From NCBI GenBank assembly GCA_000149265.1, contig CH002030.1, forward strand, positions 59,568 through 123,567: a stretch of DNA of 64,000 bases, in the 5' to 3' direction. Below, piece after piece: positions 14,501-29,500 of this stretch. Positions within the stretch are counted from its first letter, which is position 1. Each line of letters opens with the position of its first letter. The notes under the pieces were generated by a model, which saw only the letters and a list, made by a program, of their open reading frames with translations, was not told the DNA's origin and did not search any database. The DNA is from Ciona savignyi (taxonomy: Eukaryota > Chordata > Ascidiacea > Phlebobranchia > Cionidae). The position numbers and the translations under genes were made by a program.

Positions 14501-17500
14501 CGTAAATGCAAGTAGGGCTAACGTGACTTGAAATCATTTAATTAGTTGTCAATACCGTAAACAAAAAAATCAGCTTCGAAAAACCACCCAGGGTCGTTTT
14601 GTTTTGAATTTACACAGTCGGTTGAACAGACCATAAGAAGCACAATTCCCCTTGGAACTGCCTTTTAAACACCTTTAGCTCTATTTAATTGGTCGTTTTA
14701 CCGGCGTACGTAACATTGGTATAAGCATTGCCGTCTTGGGAGTTAACCCGATGCCTTTCTTGGGCTGATGGTGGTTCCAACAGCTGTTATAATGGTTTTC
14801 CGACCGGTTTTCTTTCAAATATTGTCCCAATTCCCATTTGAAACTAATCGGACATGTTTTTAATAAACCAAATTTTAAAATTCTGAATTACATTTCGTTT
14901 AGTGTGTACCACTCCTTACCCTCTCGGGTCGCGTATTAGTTAAAATGACGTAATTTTGACATCATCAAAGGCGGCTGTACAAGGGTCACTTGTACAAAGC
15001 AGAAGAGGCAATTAGCGCTTGTAACGGAAAACTGCGATTTTAGTCGTACGCTCAATAGGTCACTAATGTCCATTTATTACTCACCGAACTACAAACCGAT
15101 GCCAGCACAGATGCTGCCATCAAATAGTGACCGCCCACGCACCGGAGACCAGGGAATTATAAGATCCCAAAGTCGTGGACGCAGTTCCAGCATGTGTTCC
15201 TTACAACACGATATATCCCTCCACATCCACTGTTTTATGATTTCCTGTTGTAAATTAACCACTGGATGTGATAAACGAAAGCAAAACATTCATGGTTGAA
15301 CGGCGTGAAAGCTGTAACTAAATTAGCCTCACTATCGCTAACACCGGTAACATAATTATTTTCAAATTGTCATAGTAAATTTAAACACAATAAATAGAGC
15401 GAGTCGTATTTAAAGGTTAGGCCAATCACCCCTTTGTATATGTCGGTCTAGTTCCGGTATGTTTGTGGGCCTATTTTGAATCAAATAGTCAATCATAATT
15501 TGAGCTATATAAAGTGAACATGCATGACAGCGACATTATTGGACCCAAATATACCCCAAAGTTTGTAAATACATGATTAAGATTTTTTTGCAAGCTGTAA
15601 TACGATTTAGAGAATATTTATTTTTGTCGACCATTAGCTTTTTATAGTTAAAAACTAAAATGGCGGATTCAAAATCGTGTCAATGCTGTCGTTCGATGGT
15701 TGGTTCTCTACATACAGCAACACGGCTTACAGGTTGGGGATTTTCCAATTAAATAAAAATTCTATGTGACATTAAACTTGTTTCACCTAAAGATTAAATA
15801 TAATGGCGATGTGGTCGAGCCTTTAAGCTCGTTTTACGGTGGTTAAAATACTATCACCGAACCCCATTTAGCAAGCGTCGGTCGGTTTCGGGCCAACTGT
15901 AGTTGTTAAGATTTTTGAACCGACAAACCGGTCTAAAGTGTTTTGTGTTTCGTTTTGGGATTTGTTGGGTAAATCTGTCGGTTTTTGGCAGTGAAGTTGA
16001 CAACGAAACCCTTTTGGTACTGAATGGGCATGATAGAAACGTGTTCAGTTTAAACCATTACAAGAGTTGTTTGTATTATGGCTATGTTTAATAAAGTAAA
16101 CAACTTTGTTTTTACACATTAAAGTTCACAATTCGTCACAAGGCTATCAGTCTTGGTTGTTTTTTAATGGTGCTACATTCCGAAATATCTGAATATACAT
16201 CAAAATAATTTTTAGCCTCGTACATTTAATGTAAGCTCAGATACGTACTTACAATGTTTTCTCCGATAAACAACCGTGTGCGTATAATGGCCTAAAAGAG
16301 AATTCTCTTTTACCATAGAATCCACGCATAACTTAGATATATAAATTCCGGTCCTCCGTTAAGTGTTCCGGCCCACTGCTTATCAAAACTGTATGGAACA
16401 AAAGGCAGATTATACAGCCACAGGAGCTGCTGGCGTGCACAACTGATTTGCCTTGTACCGAAGAACATTCCCAACAAAGTGCACCCTACATAGCCGTTTC
16501 AACAACGCATTATCTAAGCCCAATATTGATACGGAAGTCATATCCATGTATGATTGTATGGGGCCTATTCATTCAACGTTTAATAATTTCTCATTAATAC
16601 ATGCCAGTTTGCCATAAAACAAGCAGAGCATATATAATGGTACCGCGGACAATCCTTGAAATAAGATTTATTGTCGCCGTTTTTGTCCAAATATTGACTC
16701 AATATTGCTTTGTGCAGTTATGTTGTAATCGTTTAACATTCTATATACTTAACTGGTAATTCAGAATATGTGACCCCATTAGGTAAAGGGGGTTGCGATA
16801 TGTATACAGACCTATTAAAATTGATTTATGAGAAGCATGTGGTTATTAAGCTGAAATATGCGCTCGCGGTAATGGTGTTTCTGACGAATTGTCTGTTGAA
16901 AATACTTAAAGAATATTTAAAGTCAAAAATCATTTATTTTATTAAACAAGGGTTGAATTAAAAGCCACCATGACGGTATGGCTAGTACTTATCCAAACCA
17001 ATCTACGTAAAACGTTACATAAATATAGGCTGTATAAGCCTTTACTTACAGCCGTCGATTTTATTATACCATATAACTGAGGCCATTTTACAGCAGGGTT
17101 TTCGAATATTCCCTTTGTTAGTAGACACGTTTATAAAGACGAATCTTCTACATTTTTAAATTTATTTATCCAAACAATTGAATTGTAACAAAGTCAGTAA
17201 AAGCGGAAAATACAGCTGAAAACAAATTTTCTAACGAGTATAAAAATGAAACCAAAAGCGTCATTCTTTACCAATTGAAATCAGTTTTGTTTACATCAAA
17301 ATCTGACACAACTCATTGGCTTAGTTTAAGATGACATCAACAACAACAGCTTAAATAACTGGATCCTGAAGCACATTCTAGCCGATTAAGTACTTTGCAC
17401 CACAATATGTCATTCAAGTTCACGGGGGGTTTATTTACCTATAACCTGGCGTAATGCCCTTAGGAGCATACTGCTTATAGAGTCGTTGGTTATTCATGAA

Positions 17501-20500
17501 TAAGCCGATGTATTCTGAGACATTTGAGAATAAAAGTCAATTCTGTAATAACCAGTGAAAGTAAGCACACTAAGAACTACTGTATATATATATATATACT
17601 ACTTTTTTAGTGCCTGCATACCCAATTAAAAAATCTATCAGCAGTTATTTGTAGTTAAATGTTGATAGATATACCACTTCACCCAACTGACTGCTTTCTA
17701 TACCATAGCACGTCAATAGTCGATTTGACGTAGTCCCATATTTTACAGATTTACGACTTATTATAAATCTATGTTTGGTTTATTTCGTGTCGTCTTACAA
17801 TTTTAACGGCATCTGTGCAATTTAAAGCTTCTGTTACTGGAAAATATGTTTATTGGGCTGTGTCGTGCATCGTTAATAACGGTAGCGTTACATGTGTTCG
17901 CTGTTCAACCGATTTTATCTTATCATTTCGGGCAAACGTTTAACGCCCCTATTACGCATATAATGAGCTGTGCTATTGTGGGAAAATGTGAAAGTCATTT
18001 GTCTGGCGTTTACAGTCCAAAAGCGCGCGTGCGAACACCTTTCCTGCCCAAAACTACATCTTTTGTTAAAGCTAATGTCGATGTATATGCCTACGTCAAT
18101 TTATTTAATATTCAAAGGAAGATCCTCCTTGGGAAAGTGAAATAGCGGAGCGGCATTATATTAACCATCAACTAGAGAGGCCTGAGTATACATAGATATG
18201 CTCCATGTTTATCCACGTCCTAATTGAAACGCCCGGGGCTTCTACTGACACTTAATTTTGAGCAATGACCAGTAATACCTCCCGTTGAAAACATTGATTA
18301 ATAACTTTCAGACGTTAAAAGCTTTTTCAAATGGAATTATTCTCAACTGCTGGGTAAGGTATGCAATTATAGCACAAATGCCTTTTAAGTTCCAACAACT
18401 CATTTAGAAAAGTAAATGCGACGCAAAATTATTTTAAAAATCATCGCCCTTTTATTATGGATCCTTTTAAACCACTCCGAGATGATATAGCTTTGCAACA
18501 TTTGCAACATATTAGGCGCTAATTTTACAAAATCGCTTTCTTTACAATTCCTTTCTTTTTTATGCAATTTTTTTAACGCCGTTCGGGCTAATTCTCGACA
18601 ATTTTGCTGGCAAAGTGGAAAGTGGTTCAGGGTCAGTGAAAGGCCAAGTCCTTTATTGAGCAGCTGTATGTACTGTCCCCTGCACACAAGTGCTGGTCAT
18701 TTATTCGCCGCTGTATTGTACACCATGTTTACTTTATTTGTTCAATCCCCGTATTACTGCTTTATTATACGAGAAACATAGCTTTATGAGATATTTGCTT
18801 TGTTGCCGGCACCAGCGCCTTTTTAAATAGCCTCCCACCCCCGGTGACGATATTTTGTTCTGGCTGGCCATGTGCCAATAAATATACAGGCACTGGCGTA
18901 GAACCAGCTGCGTATAGCTCACGACACTTGGCTTTTGCTGAGATATGAATGGAATGTCCACGTGGTATGGTACCCCGTTGAATAATTCACGCGTCAATAG
19001 CACCCTGCAATGTCGCAACAAACCGGCTTTCAATTCCGGCCACACCAAAAACAATGCCTGTGCCCAACAGAAGCATTTAGCCCACAGGCCGTTTAACCTA
19101 AGAATGTGAAATTAAACTTATTTATCCAATATTTGTGTTTATTATCCTACAAGGCGAATTTAACGATCACTTTACGAATTTAAAATTTCCGGGAATGTTT
19201 CTGATGTGTTCTATATTTTATGATCACAATTTGTCGAAAAATACAGTAATTTAAATATCTTTCTATATATAGATCACAATTGAGTTATATTTTATAGGCA
19301 ATGATGACGGACGGTGGCGTATAAACTCCGCGACTGGTGAGGTGTTTAGCGCAAGACGGTTGACGGCAGACTCAAGTCAACCTGCATTACTTACGGTCCA
19401 AGCAAGTGACAGCGCGCGTTCGCCGTTGCACGACACGGCAGAGGTAGCGATTACAGTGCAGCAAGACTATGCTTCTCCGCCGAAATTTGAAATCGAGCAT
19501 ACTACTGTGAAACTCGCCGAAAACTTGGCAATAGGGAGGTGGGTAACGTGAATATCTCTTTTACGACCAACGCATATAACCACTTTAAATCTGCCCATGT
19601 GAACGGCAAGATATACATTCCTAGAATATGTAACGCATACCTTGATATTTGCACAAAATGATCGTTTTACATTTGAATGTACATACAAATTGTGCGAATT
19701 AAGTTTTAAATTTATCAATATAGTTTAAAATATTGGTAGATTTAAAATAACTGTAGTTTTTTTTAACGAGGTACTGCTGGGAAAATCATTTCTTAGTCTT
19801 TGATGTTATTTAAAAACAAAATACTTTGTTTCTATATTATTCAAAATTTAAAGCATTGAGTGGTTTTGGTAGCAGCTAAAGGACATCCTTAACCAATTAA
19901 TTGTATTTTTTAAGAAGCAACAAAGGAATTAACCCAATTGCTTCCCAGCTATGTGGCCACTGCCAAAGCAAGTGCTCCCTCTGGTGTATCGTATGACATT
20001 TCTATTGTCGATGATGATGAAGGTACATTTTCGATCAATCCTCATTCTGGTGTCGTCTCATTGGCCGGTGCACTCGACCGTGAAGCTACATCATCATACA
20101 CGCTCATTGTGACATCAGTAAGCACTGAGGGGACATCAGCATCTGCGTCGATCACAGTTGATGTTCAGGATGTTAATGATAACAGGTGATGTAGAATGGA
20201 TGGGAAACCTGGGGGAGTTAAAATATGGGTATTGTATGGAATACCACATGTCCACTGTCTAGTGGCATCTATTTCTATATCAATGTATTCAGCATAGTAA
20301 ATAGATTTTCATTTTTGGTTCTTCTAAACTTATTAATCCACTAGGTTAAAGCAACCACTGTTCAGTGTTTTGTTTATGCAGGAAAACAAAAAATACTAAG
20401 CTTTATTGATATGTCTTTTTCAGTAATTAGATGCAACTATCGCTAATTTGTTAATATTAACCTATAGAGTGGGTGTTAGAGGCAATTAAGATAACTTTTT

Positions 20501-23500
20501 GAATTTGTTTCTATCTTCAGACCTGAATTTGAGCAACTCGGTTACACTGGCTCGGTGTCCGAATCCTCTGGATCAAGTCCATCCTCATCAGTGGTTGGGA
20601 TGACCGGACCCCTTATAGTCCGAGCATCGGATGGGGATAGCAGGGATAACGGGAGGATAAGATACTTGATCGCTGGCATTTCCGATGAGATCAACTCCCG
20701 TTTCAGTGTTGACCAATACACGGGAGCTATAAGGACTAAAGCTGGAATGAATTTGTTTGATTACGAACTTGTGCAGCACTATTCATTTGAGGTAAGTATT
20801 TAAACGTGTGTATGGAAACATTAATTAGCAGTTTAAAGAATTTTTTGAACCTTTTAATTTTTTTTATTTTCAAAGCAATATCATAGGGTTAGCTTACTTT
20901 GTTTCTTTACATAATTACCCTGAGAAAACTGCTCACAATACACATTTCTCTTTAAAGGTTCAAGCTAGTGATATTGGAAACCCTGCTTTAAGTTCAAGCC
21001 AAAATGCTCAAGTAATCATCAACATCCTTCAAACTGATGAGGCTCCACCAAAATTCTCGAAACCGCATTATAATTCCATCCTATACACTCCAACTGGGAA
21101 CGGTGCCATAGTTTCTCAAGAAGTTTCCGCCCATTATACTGACTCCTCCGTCCAGCACAATATAACATACTCGATAACCGGCGGAAATATCGGGTCTGCT
21201 TTTTCAATCAACCCAGAAACAGGTGTTGTGACAGTGAACAGTGCAACATTGCTTCAGAATGAATACGCGCTGCGTCTGCAAGCATCCGAAGGCAAGCGAA
21301 AATCAGTATCAGCACTCACTGTAAGTTTAAGGAGTCTGGAAAGTGAGCTACATTTCTCGAGGCAACGATATGAAGCAGAAGTAATGGAAAGCTCAACAGA
21401 GGTAACGTTGCAATAATAATCCAAGCTTAACTCCATTATTGACACCATTATTGACACCATTTTTTCCAGCATTATTTTTACTTTAATTTTAAATTTGTAT
21501 GTTTTAATTTCCATATTTTGACATATTTTAGTCACAATTTTTTACTTTGGTTTATTTCAAGTCTGGATTTATCTGGATCTGGATTTATGACCTATTCATG
21601 TAGTTGAGCTTGTAGAAATAAATAACAAATTGACTGATCTTCATTTCAATATGTTAACCCATATTATTAAATATCCGCAGATTGCTCCAGTAGTAGTGGT
21701 AAGTGTAGTGGGTATGGTGTTGGAAGACAACATTCGATTCAACATATTGAACCCAACCCCTCATTTCATCATCGGAGTGACATCTGGTATCATTGAAACT
21801 ACTGGGGTGGCTGTGGATAGAGAAGCGACCCCATCATATGAGGTACAGTGTTTTAGCAAAACATAAAACCAGAATAATTAATTTTTAATCTTTGAAATGG
21901 AATAAGCAAAGCGTTTCTTATTTGGATGAAAATTATTACTTATGGCTATATATTTTTTCATACACAAAATGCTAAATGTTTGTTATCGTTGTCGTTTTAA
22001 ACAATGATTAATTTTGTAAACAGTTAGTTTAGGTTATGTTTTGTCTCCATGATGAAAACATTAAGCAGGACCTTTAATAAAAAATCGGGAAAAAAACTGG
22101 GAAAACGACAGTCATAAAACACGCCCAAAAACTAAAATAAATAAATATGGAAAAATAAATGTTTATAAAAATTTATAACACTAAGCCTCAAAGAAAAGTG
22201 TGCGGTAAAGCGATTCATGCAATAGGGCAGTCGGCGTTTGTGAGATAAATGTTTTTATGTTGACTCATGTAATCTTCTCTTGTTAGATCCTAGTTGAAGC
22301 GATTGATGTCAATATTCAACAAAGTGGATCCAAGACTCCGAGGCGTGGAAGATGCATTGTCCATGTCACAATCAACGATTGTAATGACAACGATCCGCAA
22401 TTCGTAGGCATCCCATATTACGCTTCGGTACAAATTGATGCTCCACCTCAGACAGCTGTCAAACAGGTCAGAAAAATGTTCACAGATGTTAAAATGCATG
22501 TATAATATTATACATCATATTTATACACACGGTGTATTAATGAACACATTATGCTATCTGCCATTAGAGCTTTTACATAGAGGTGGATAGAATCGCAGGC
22601 AAAAAAAATTTAAATCACTTCAATTTTGAGATAATGGAGACTTTCTTATTTTTTGATTGTTTTTTTTTAATATTTTGTATGTTTATTTTTAAGGCATCTG
22701 CCTTATTCGGACATTAGTGGTTTTATTATGTCATGTTTTATCATAGATTCGAGCTGTTGACTTGGATATTGGTTTAAATGGAGAAGTTCGATACAGTTTA
22801 AGTGGAAGATATTCGGAACTATTCTCTGTGCACCCCACCTCTGGTAATGTTACTGTTAAACGCACACCCGCTGATGTATTAGGATCCAACAATGTGAATT
22901 TCAACATTTCTGTCACTGCAACTGACATGGGTAAGTGTGAATATCCAGCATTTAATGATCCATCCATGAAAAAAAATTCTCTCCAAGCAGGCAGAGCCGA
23001 TGGATTATTTATTGTCGAGCCTCTTATACAATATATCATGTTCGCTTTTAGGCAACAACACTTTATTTTTTATCTGCTAAGCACCTTATTCTACAATAAT
23101 TGAACTTTATTTTTTATATCTATTTATATTGAATTTTACTTTCAGAAATACATTTATACATCAGCAAATTGTTAAAATAATTTCCTTGACAGGCACCCCT
23201 AGTAGAATTGGAAAATCGCTTCTTCATCTTTCATTGGTCAATCGAGCAACGCCAGTTTTCACCCAGTCGTTTTATGATGCAATAATGGTGCCAGAAGATG
23301 CAAAAGCGCACACCGTCATAACTTCGAGTGTACAAGCAGCAAGCCCCGATAGTTCTGATGTGTATTACACTATCGAAGGTGGAGACTCACTACAGCAGTT
23401 CGACATTGATTTTGTTGGAGGTAGGTGGAGTGCTTTTGAGTAAAATCTGTATATCTCTTTTAATGCAAAAACTCAAATTTATTTGTTAGAAGCAGCAACT

Positions 23501-26500
23501 ATAACTTAGGTATCAAATTGTCTCATAATAAAAAGTGCAGTTATGTTCAGCTCATCGTAAAATCTGAATTGTATAAACAATGAAGGTAGCCTGAAGGTTC
23601 TGCTCTACAATAAAAAATATGATGCTAATGTGTTCATTTTGGTTTTAGTTTAAAAAAAGACAGAGTTTTTTGGTGAAAATTAATATCTGACTTTGTTATC
23701 CATGAATGTAAATGTTTTTTTTGCAAACACATTTTTTCAACTTCTGAGGAAAATTTAGTTTCATTTATTCAGAAATATCACTTTATTTTTTTAATTTTAT
23801 TTGTATCATTTACTATTCTCTTCGGCAGGAACCATTACCACTTTGGGTAACTTGGACTTTGAGCAGAGGACAAACTATCGTTTACAAGTCCGTGCGCGTG
23901 ATGCAGCCTCCAGGGCTTACTCCGATGTTCAAGTCCTCATCCAAGTGGTTGATATCAATGATAATGACCCGATTTTCATCCAAACTTCATACACGAAGTC
24001 GTTACCGGAGAACACTCGAGTGGGCACAGAAGTTGTAAAGGTTGGAAGATTTTTATGATATTTTGTGCATATTTGCATCTGCAGCTAACAATGACAATAG
24101 ATTTCATATCATATTAACCTGCTTTGAAAAGACAAACTCACTTTAGAGTTAATTTAAGTTCTATATATCTTCATACACATAGGTTTTGTATATTAAAAAC
24201 TATTTTGTTATAAAATCAAGGTGGAATGTTCATTTGTTCTGTTATACATTATTAGCATGATGTGAAACTATTGAAATCTTAAATTTTTTATGAATGGCTT
24301 AAAAATTTAGGGCCCAAAATGCGGATTTTACAATTTTTACAAAGTTCCTTCCCCACCAGGTACATGCTGTTGACTTAGACTCTGGGTCATTTGGCGCTAT
24401 ATCCTACTCCATCATACAATCCCCAACCTCTGACGGTGGCCAATTCCTAATTGATTTTGATACCGGTGTCATTTGGACGGCTAGCAACTTGGATGCGGAA
24501 ACTCAACAAATAATGGAGTTTGTTGTCCGGGCGACAGATGGGGGTTCCCCAGCAAAATATAGTGATGTCACAGTCACATTGTCGGTTGAAGACGTTAATG
24601 ATAATCCTCCGGAATTTGAGAAGGTAAAACTAGTTTACTTCTTAGCAACCTTTGATAATTCAATATAAACTAAGCATTAATGTTGATTTTCTCATTGATG
24701 TCAACAAAAATTTAATTCAATTTCAAAATAAATGTGCACAACGTTTTGTTTCTTAAAATCAATATGTATTTTTACACTTTTTTCTATCTTTAGGTGAACT
24801 ACGAGTTTTACATAAGTGCTGAAGCCAGTTACCAAAGTTTCATCGGGAAAGTGACTGCTATTGATCCAGATTCCTCAGAAACAAATCTCGTTTATTCAAT
24901 TCGACAATTAGAAAATGCTGTCATGGAAATCAACCCCCAATCAGGTATTTGAATGGATGTTGATAATCCTTATAATGGTGCGATTATTTGCACCAATTTT
25001 AAGTTTGGATAAAATGATTCTATTGCCTGATGAATCACTTAATGAAAATAGTCGACTAGCTTAGTAGTTAGGGGGCACATTTTAGTTAACGGTGGCAGGA
25101 TTGAAAAGGGTGTTTAGCTAGTCAGCTGTGTCCTTGGTCAAGGCACCTAATGGACATTGTCTGAACTTAGTAGATTATTACTAAAACTGACAAAACTTAA
25201 TCAATTACAATGCACTGTATAGCACCTGCAACCCTAGACTTGTTTTCCTTCCTTGCATGTTACCATTCTACTTCCTAGTCTCCAGTAAAGTCGGGTATTC
25301 CAGGACTTTCACACTCAATCCACATAGATACAATCAATGTACTTCTCATTATTAATCCAACCAACTTCTTTGAAATTCACATAATTTTCAATTCAATAAA
25401 AATTTCAGGTATAATTTCCTTGAACCATAATAACATTGGGAACAATGTGAAGCGAATTTATGGCAACATCTCGGCAACTGACGGGTTGTACACGACGAGC
25501 GCAGATGTGGTGGTGCATGTAAGCTATGACGACACGTCTCCAACTCCCCTCATATTCCACCAACCGACCTTCAACTTCAGCATCGAGGAAAATCAACCAA
25601 CTGGAACAAGTGTTGGATTTGTAAGTTTATTTACACACAGTTATTCAAAATAACACACTTTCAAGTTTTAACCGAAATACACAATTAAACTAACATTGTA
25701 ATATGTGGAGTAAAATTCATCACACCAAATGATGTTAATGTTATTTCATACTGAAATTTTATTTTTTAATTAGCGTAGTCCGCCAATAATCAAGAAAGAC
25801 TCACTTAAAATTTTCTGCAAATCAACTTTACCTTGCACAAATATTTATTCACAAATTACCTGATGTAGCTTTTAACATTTTTCTTAAATCTATTTTTTTT
25901 ACTTTTTAATATCTACATAAAATAAATTTTAATAACTCTTTTGGCATGGATCACAATTGTTAATATCTGTTGTTATAATTAATACTTCTTATGTTCTGAC
26001 CCACAGATAAGAGCATCTGGAAAGGGGGACTTGATATATTCAGCTGACATCGACCCCTCCATCCCGTTTCACATCCGTGAAAACACAGGGGAAATAATCA
26101 CGTTGCAAAGCGTCGATCGAGAGGCTTTGCTACTTGATGCTCACGCGGAAGCTATCATCACCATGAACTGCAGAGTGACAGATGAAATTGGTAAATTTAT
26201 TTAATTGTGATTATAAAACTGAAAAGTGAAATAAAACACCTTGGTAAATTTTCCAAAGTTTTCACATTGCTTTTTATGACTTGGTCATTGCTTTTGGCCC
26301 TCGGCAAATTTGAGCTTAAACATTGTCCATTAAAGTTTCTTGCCCACACACCTATTTAGAAAATCTAATTAAGCTAACAGGACTTGATTTGTATATAAAA
26401 TCCCTGTTCCCCATATCTAATTAAATAACTAAATATTGTACTCATGGTTACTGCCATGTACTTACTCATTCCTGACAGCAGCCAGTATATCACATGGAAC

Positions 26501-29500
26501 ATAATGGTATCCCAACTATATTATCTTGCAGGTCAAGTGAGCCATGCAGTGGTGAATGTGAAAGTGCTTGATGTGAACGACAACCCTCCTGTATTCACCA
26601 TGAGCAGTTACTCAGCTGTGCTGGTGGTCCCAGATGTGCAGCTGTATGATGAAGTACTACAGGTGTGAACTTGCGCACAATGTTTTACACAGAACAAGAT
26701 TACCATGTTTGCCATATGTATGGGATGAATCATGTTAACAGTGACATTTTGCCACAATACCAATTACTGATCACTGAGATATTAAACAATTATTACCAAA
26801 GTTATTCAAGTGTATCACATATTTAATATTTTACTCACAAGCCTAAACATGAATTGACATGTCAAAGATGTAACTAACCTCGATCAGGTAGTCTCGCACA
26901 CAACAGAATAGTATTAACATTTCTTTAACATTTTCACAACTTTTACACATATTTTAAATAAATTATTTATTTTTAGGTCACAGCACTGGATCCAGATTAT
27001 GGAGTAAATGGTACAATTGAATACTCCATCGATCAAGACTTGAACATTGCCAAGAATTTCTTTAAACTTGATTCTGATACCGGTCTTTTGACTATACGAC
27101 AAATCCCATATCAGAGAGGTAAGTTTATTTCATTAAGCCACATGTACGATATAATTGTTTAAACTATGTTTTATATACTTACTAGTTCAAGGTTTTATAC
27201 TGAGAGGGAATGTTATAATGTGTGAATGTGTCTGTATCAGTAGAATCGAATCCTGATTTTCTATTCATCCGAATTTGTTAACTGCAATTATTAATATTTT
27301 ATAAAAATTCTGCTGTGTTTAGTTTTTAAACCACATTAAAATACTTAATTCAAATTGCATTTTGGCCAGGTGTCGTGTATTTTACTTAATATGCAAAAAT
27401 ACATTAAAAAAATCATAATGATTGTTGACTGGATTATTGTTCTCTCTCTTTAAAGTTTATAAGAAAGCCTTCATGGTACAACATATATCGAGAAATGTAA
27501 AAATACTGAAATGCTGTTTTGTTTTGCCAGGATACTGAATTAATATATGTTGCATAGTGAGTTATGTATAAACCAAGTAGTTTTGTACCAACCATAGTAT
27601 ATCTACAATCTAACATGATTAAACATCTTTTTCAGGAAATGTTCAAGTCTTGAATTTCTTCATCCGTGCAACCGACACAGGGAAGGTGGAGCAACTTAAT
27701 GGTCTCACAGCTGTTTCTATATACTTAACAACTCATGCGGAATCCGTACCAGTGTTCGACCGCAAGATTTGGGAAGCATCAATACCTGAGGATCGATTGA
27801 CCTCAAATGTATGTCGTGTTTGTTTGCTCGAAAAATCCAGACAGCCGAAACATTACTTTTGATATGAAGAAATTTCTTAATATACCTTAATTTAATTTTT
27901 ATACTATGTTTCAATGTTTTACTGATTATGTGTCAATGTTAAATACTGAGCAGTAAGATGGATAATAATAAAAAATCAAATACTTATCACAATGTTTAAA
28001 TATGCAGTAATGAAAGTTTCTTGACTACAGTTGACAATTATTGCATAATTTATATTGCAGCTTGAACAAAAAAACATAAATCCAAAATATTAATTTCATC
28101 ATACCCACGGCATTTTGGAAAATGTTTATTCCATTTTCAACCATGTTTTTAATATTTTCCGAAATGTCTGATTAAGATTTTCTGACTTTATCAAAGTATC
28201 TCTAAATTCCAGGCATTATCCAAAGTATATTTACATCCCTATTTGTTAATTCTATGAGTGGCTTAGTTAACAGCTCACACTTTGGTGTAATGTATAATGA
28301 GATCTTTCTTTTAGTTGACAACGGTTCGGGCAAAGTGTGGTAATGGAGCGGAGATTAGGTACGCACTCGCTTCACATTCAGCTCAAACCTCTGTGGAAAG
28401 TGAATCTGAGGAATATTATGCAATGACTATGACGTCTGTTGCCATAGGTCACAACTGATTAGCATGGATGCAGTTTTACTAAACAAACGCGCGTAAAGAT
28501 AAAATAGCATTGTCATGTGTCATTTACAAATACATGTTAATCCACTTGCATCCATACTCTAATTCCCAATTTTTCATAGTTGTCGTTTTTTGTATTGATT
28601 TCTTCCCACAACCAGTCATCTTAAAAGTATTACTCTTACCTTGTTTATTAAGTAACCTATATTATGACTTTAGTATCATACAATGTTACTTATATGTTTT
28701 GGTTCTGTGAGTAATACGTGGTTTGTACAACATGTAATCTACTCACAATTCTACTATCGGTTGAATCAAGTGGTTTCTATGTTAAAATTTTTATTTTTTT
28801 TACAAAACTAAGGATTTTACGATTTAGGATTAAACTTGGTTGCCTTTTATATTATTGGAGGCCTTTATATTTTAACAAAAACAACCATATTTCAATGCAA
28901 TTTACATAAAAATCCTTTTTTCAGTATCCAACACAACCGACCTATTCCCACAAGATGAGTTCTTCTACATTGACCCAGTCACTGGCAAAATCTCGATGAA
29001 TAATCATATAGACGGTGATCGTTGGCCTGTTTTCAACCTCACAGTGCTGGCTTTCGTGAAAACCACCCCGGAACTAGTCACTTCTGCAAAGGTAAATTGA
29101 ACAATATTTACCACATGGGTGAGAAATAGCAATCATTATAACATATACTCGCAACCGAGCTATAAATTTTTACAATTAAACAAAAAAATGCTTATATCTG
29201 TAGAAATTATTTGTTAGTCCTGCAGTATACCTTCAAAGATGTAAAATTATTTGCCTCAGCCTTTTCAGTGTGTTAAGGAATAGTTCAATTCTAAACATTT
29301 TGAAACATCCTGTTAGTATCCATTGGGTTAAGATATTATCCAACAAGTAGAGTCAAGGCAACCCAGCCATCAAATTAGGGTCAAACCTTCTTAAATAGAT
29401 TTACATCTTTGATCTACTGCACGACTAACAACATAATTTTTAAAAGTATGCGTCCATCTAATTAATTGTAAAACTCTGGGAGACCTGTTAAAATGATTCG

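Noticed and set aside
15804-15870. tRNA-like text (gcgatgtggtcgagc and following)
   Set aside because: No B box at the right distance and no clover-leaf pairing; only short local palindromes.
17846-18145. 99-codon + strand frame with a signal-peptide-like start in FAT-like intron 8
   Set aside because: Nothing after the hydrophobic start resembles a domain and there are no flanking gene signals; treated as chance.
18400-19054. Two - strand frames (95 and 106 codons) in FAT-like intron 8
   Set aside because: No family motif and no conserved composition; separated by stops and not joined by splice sites.
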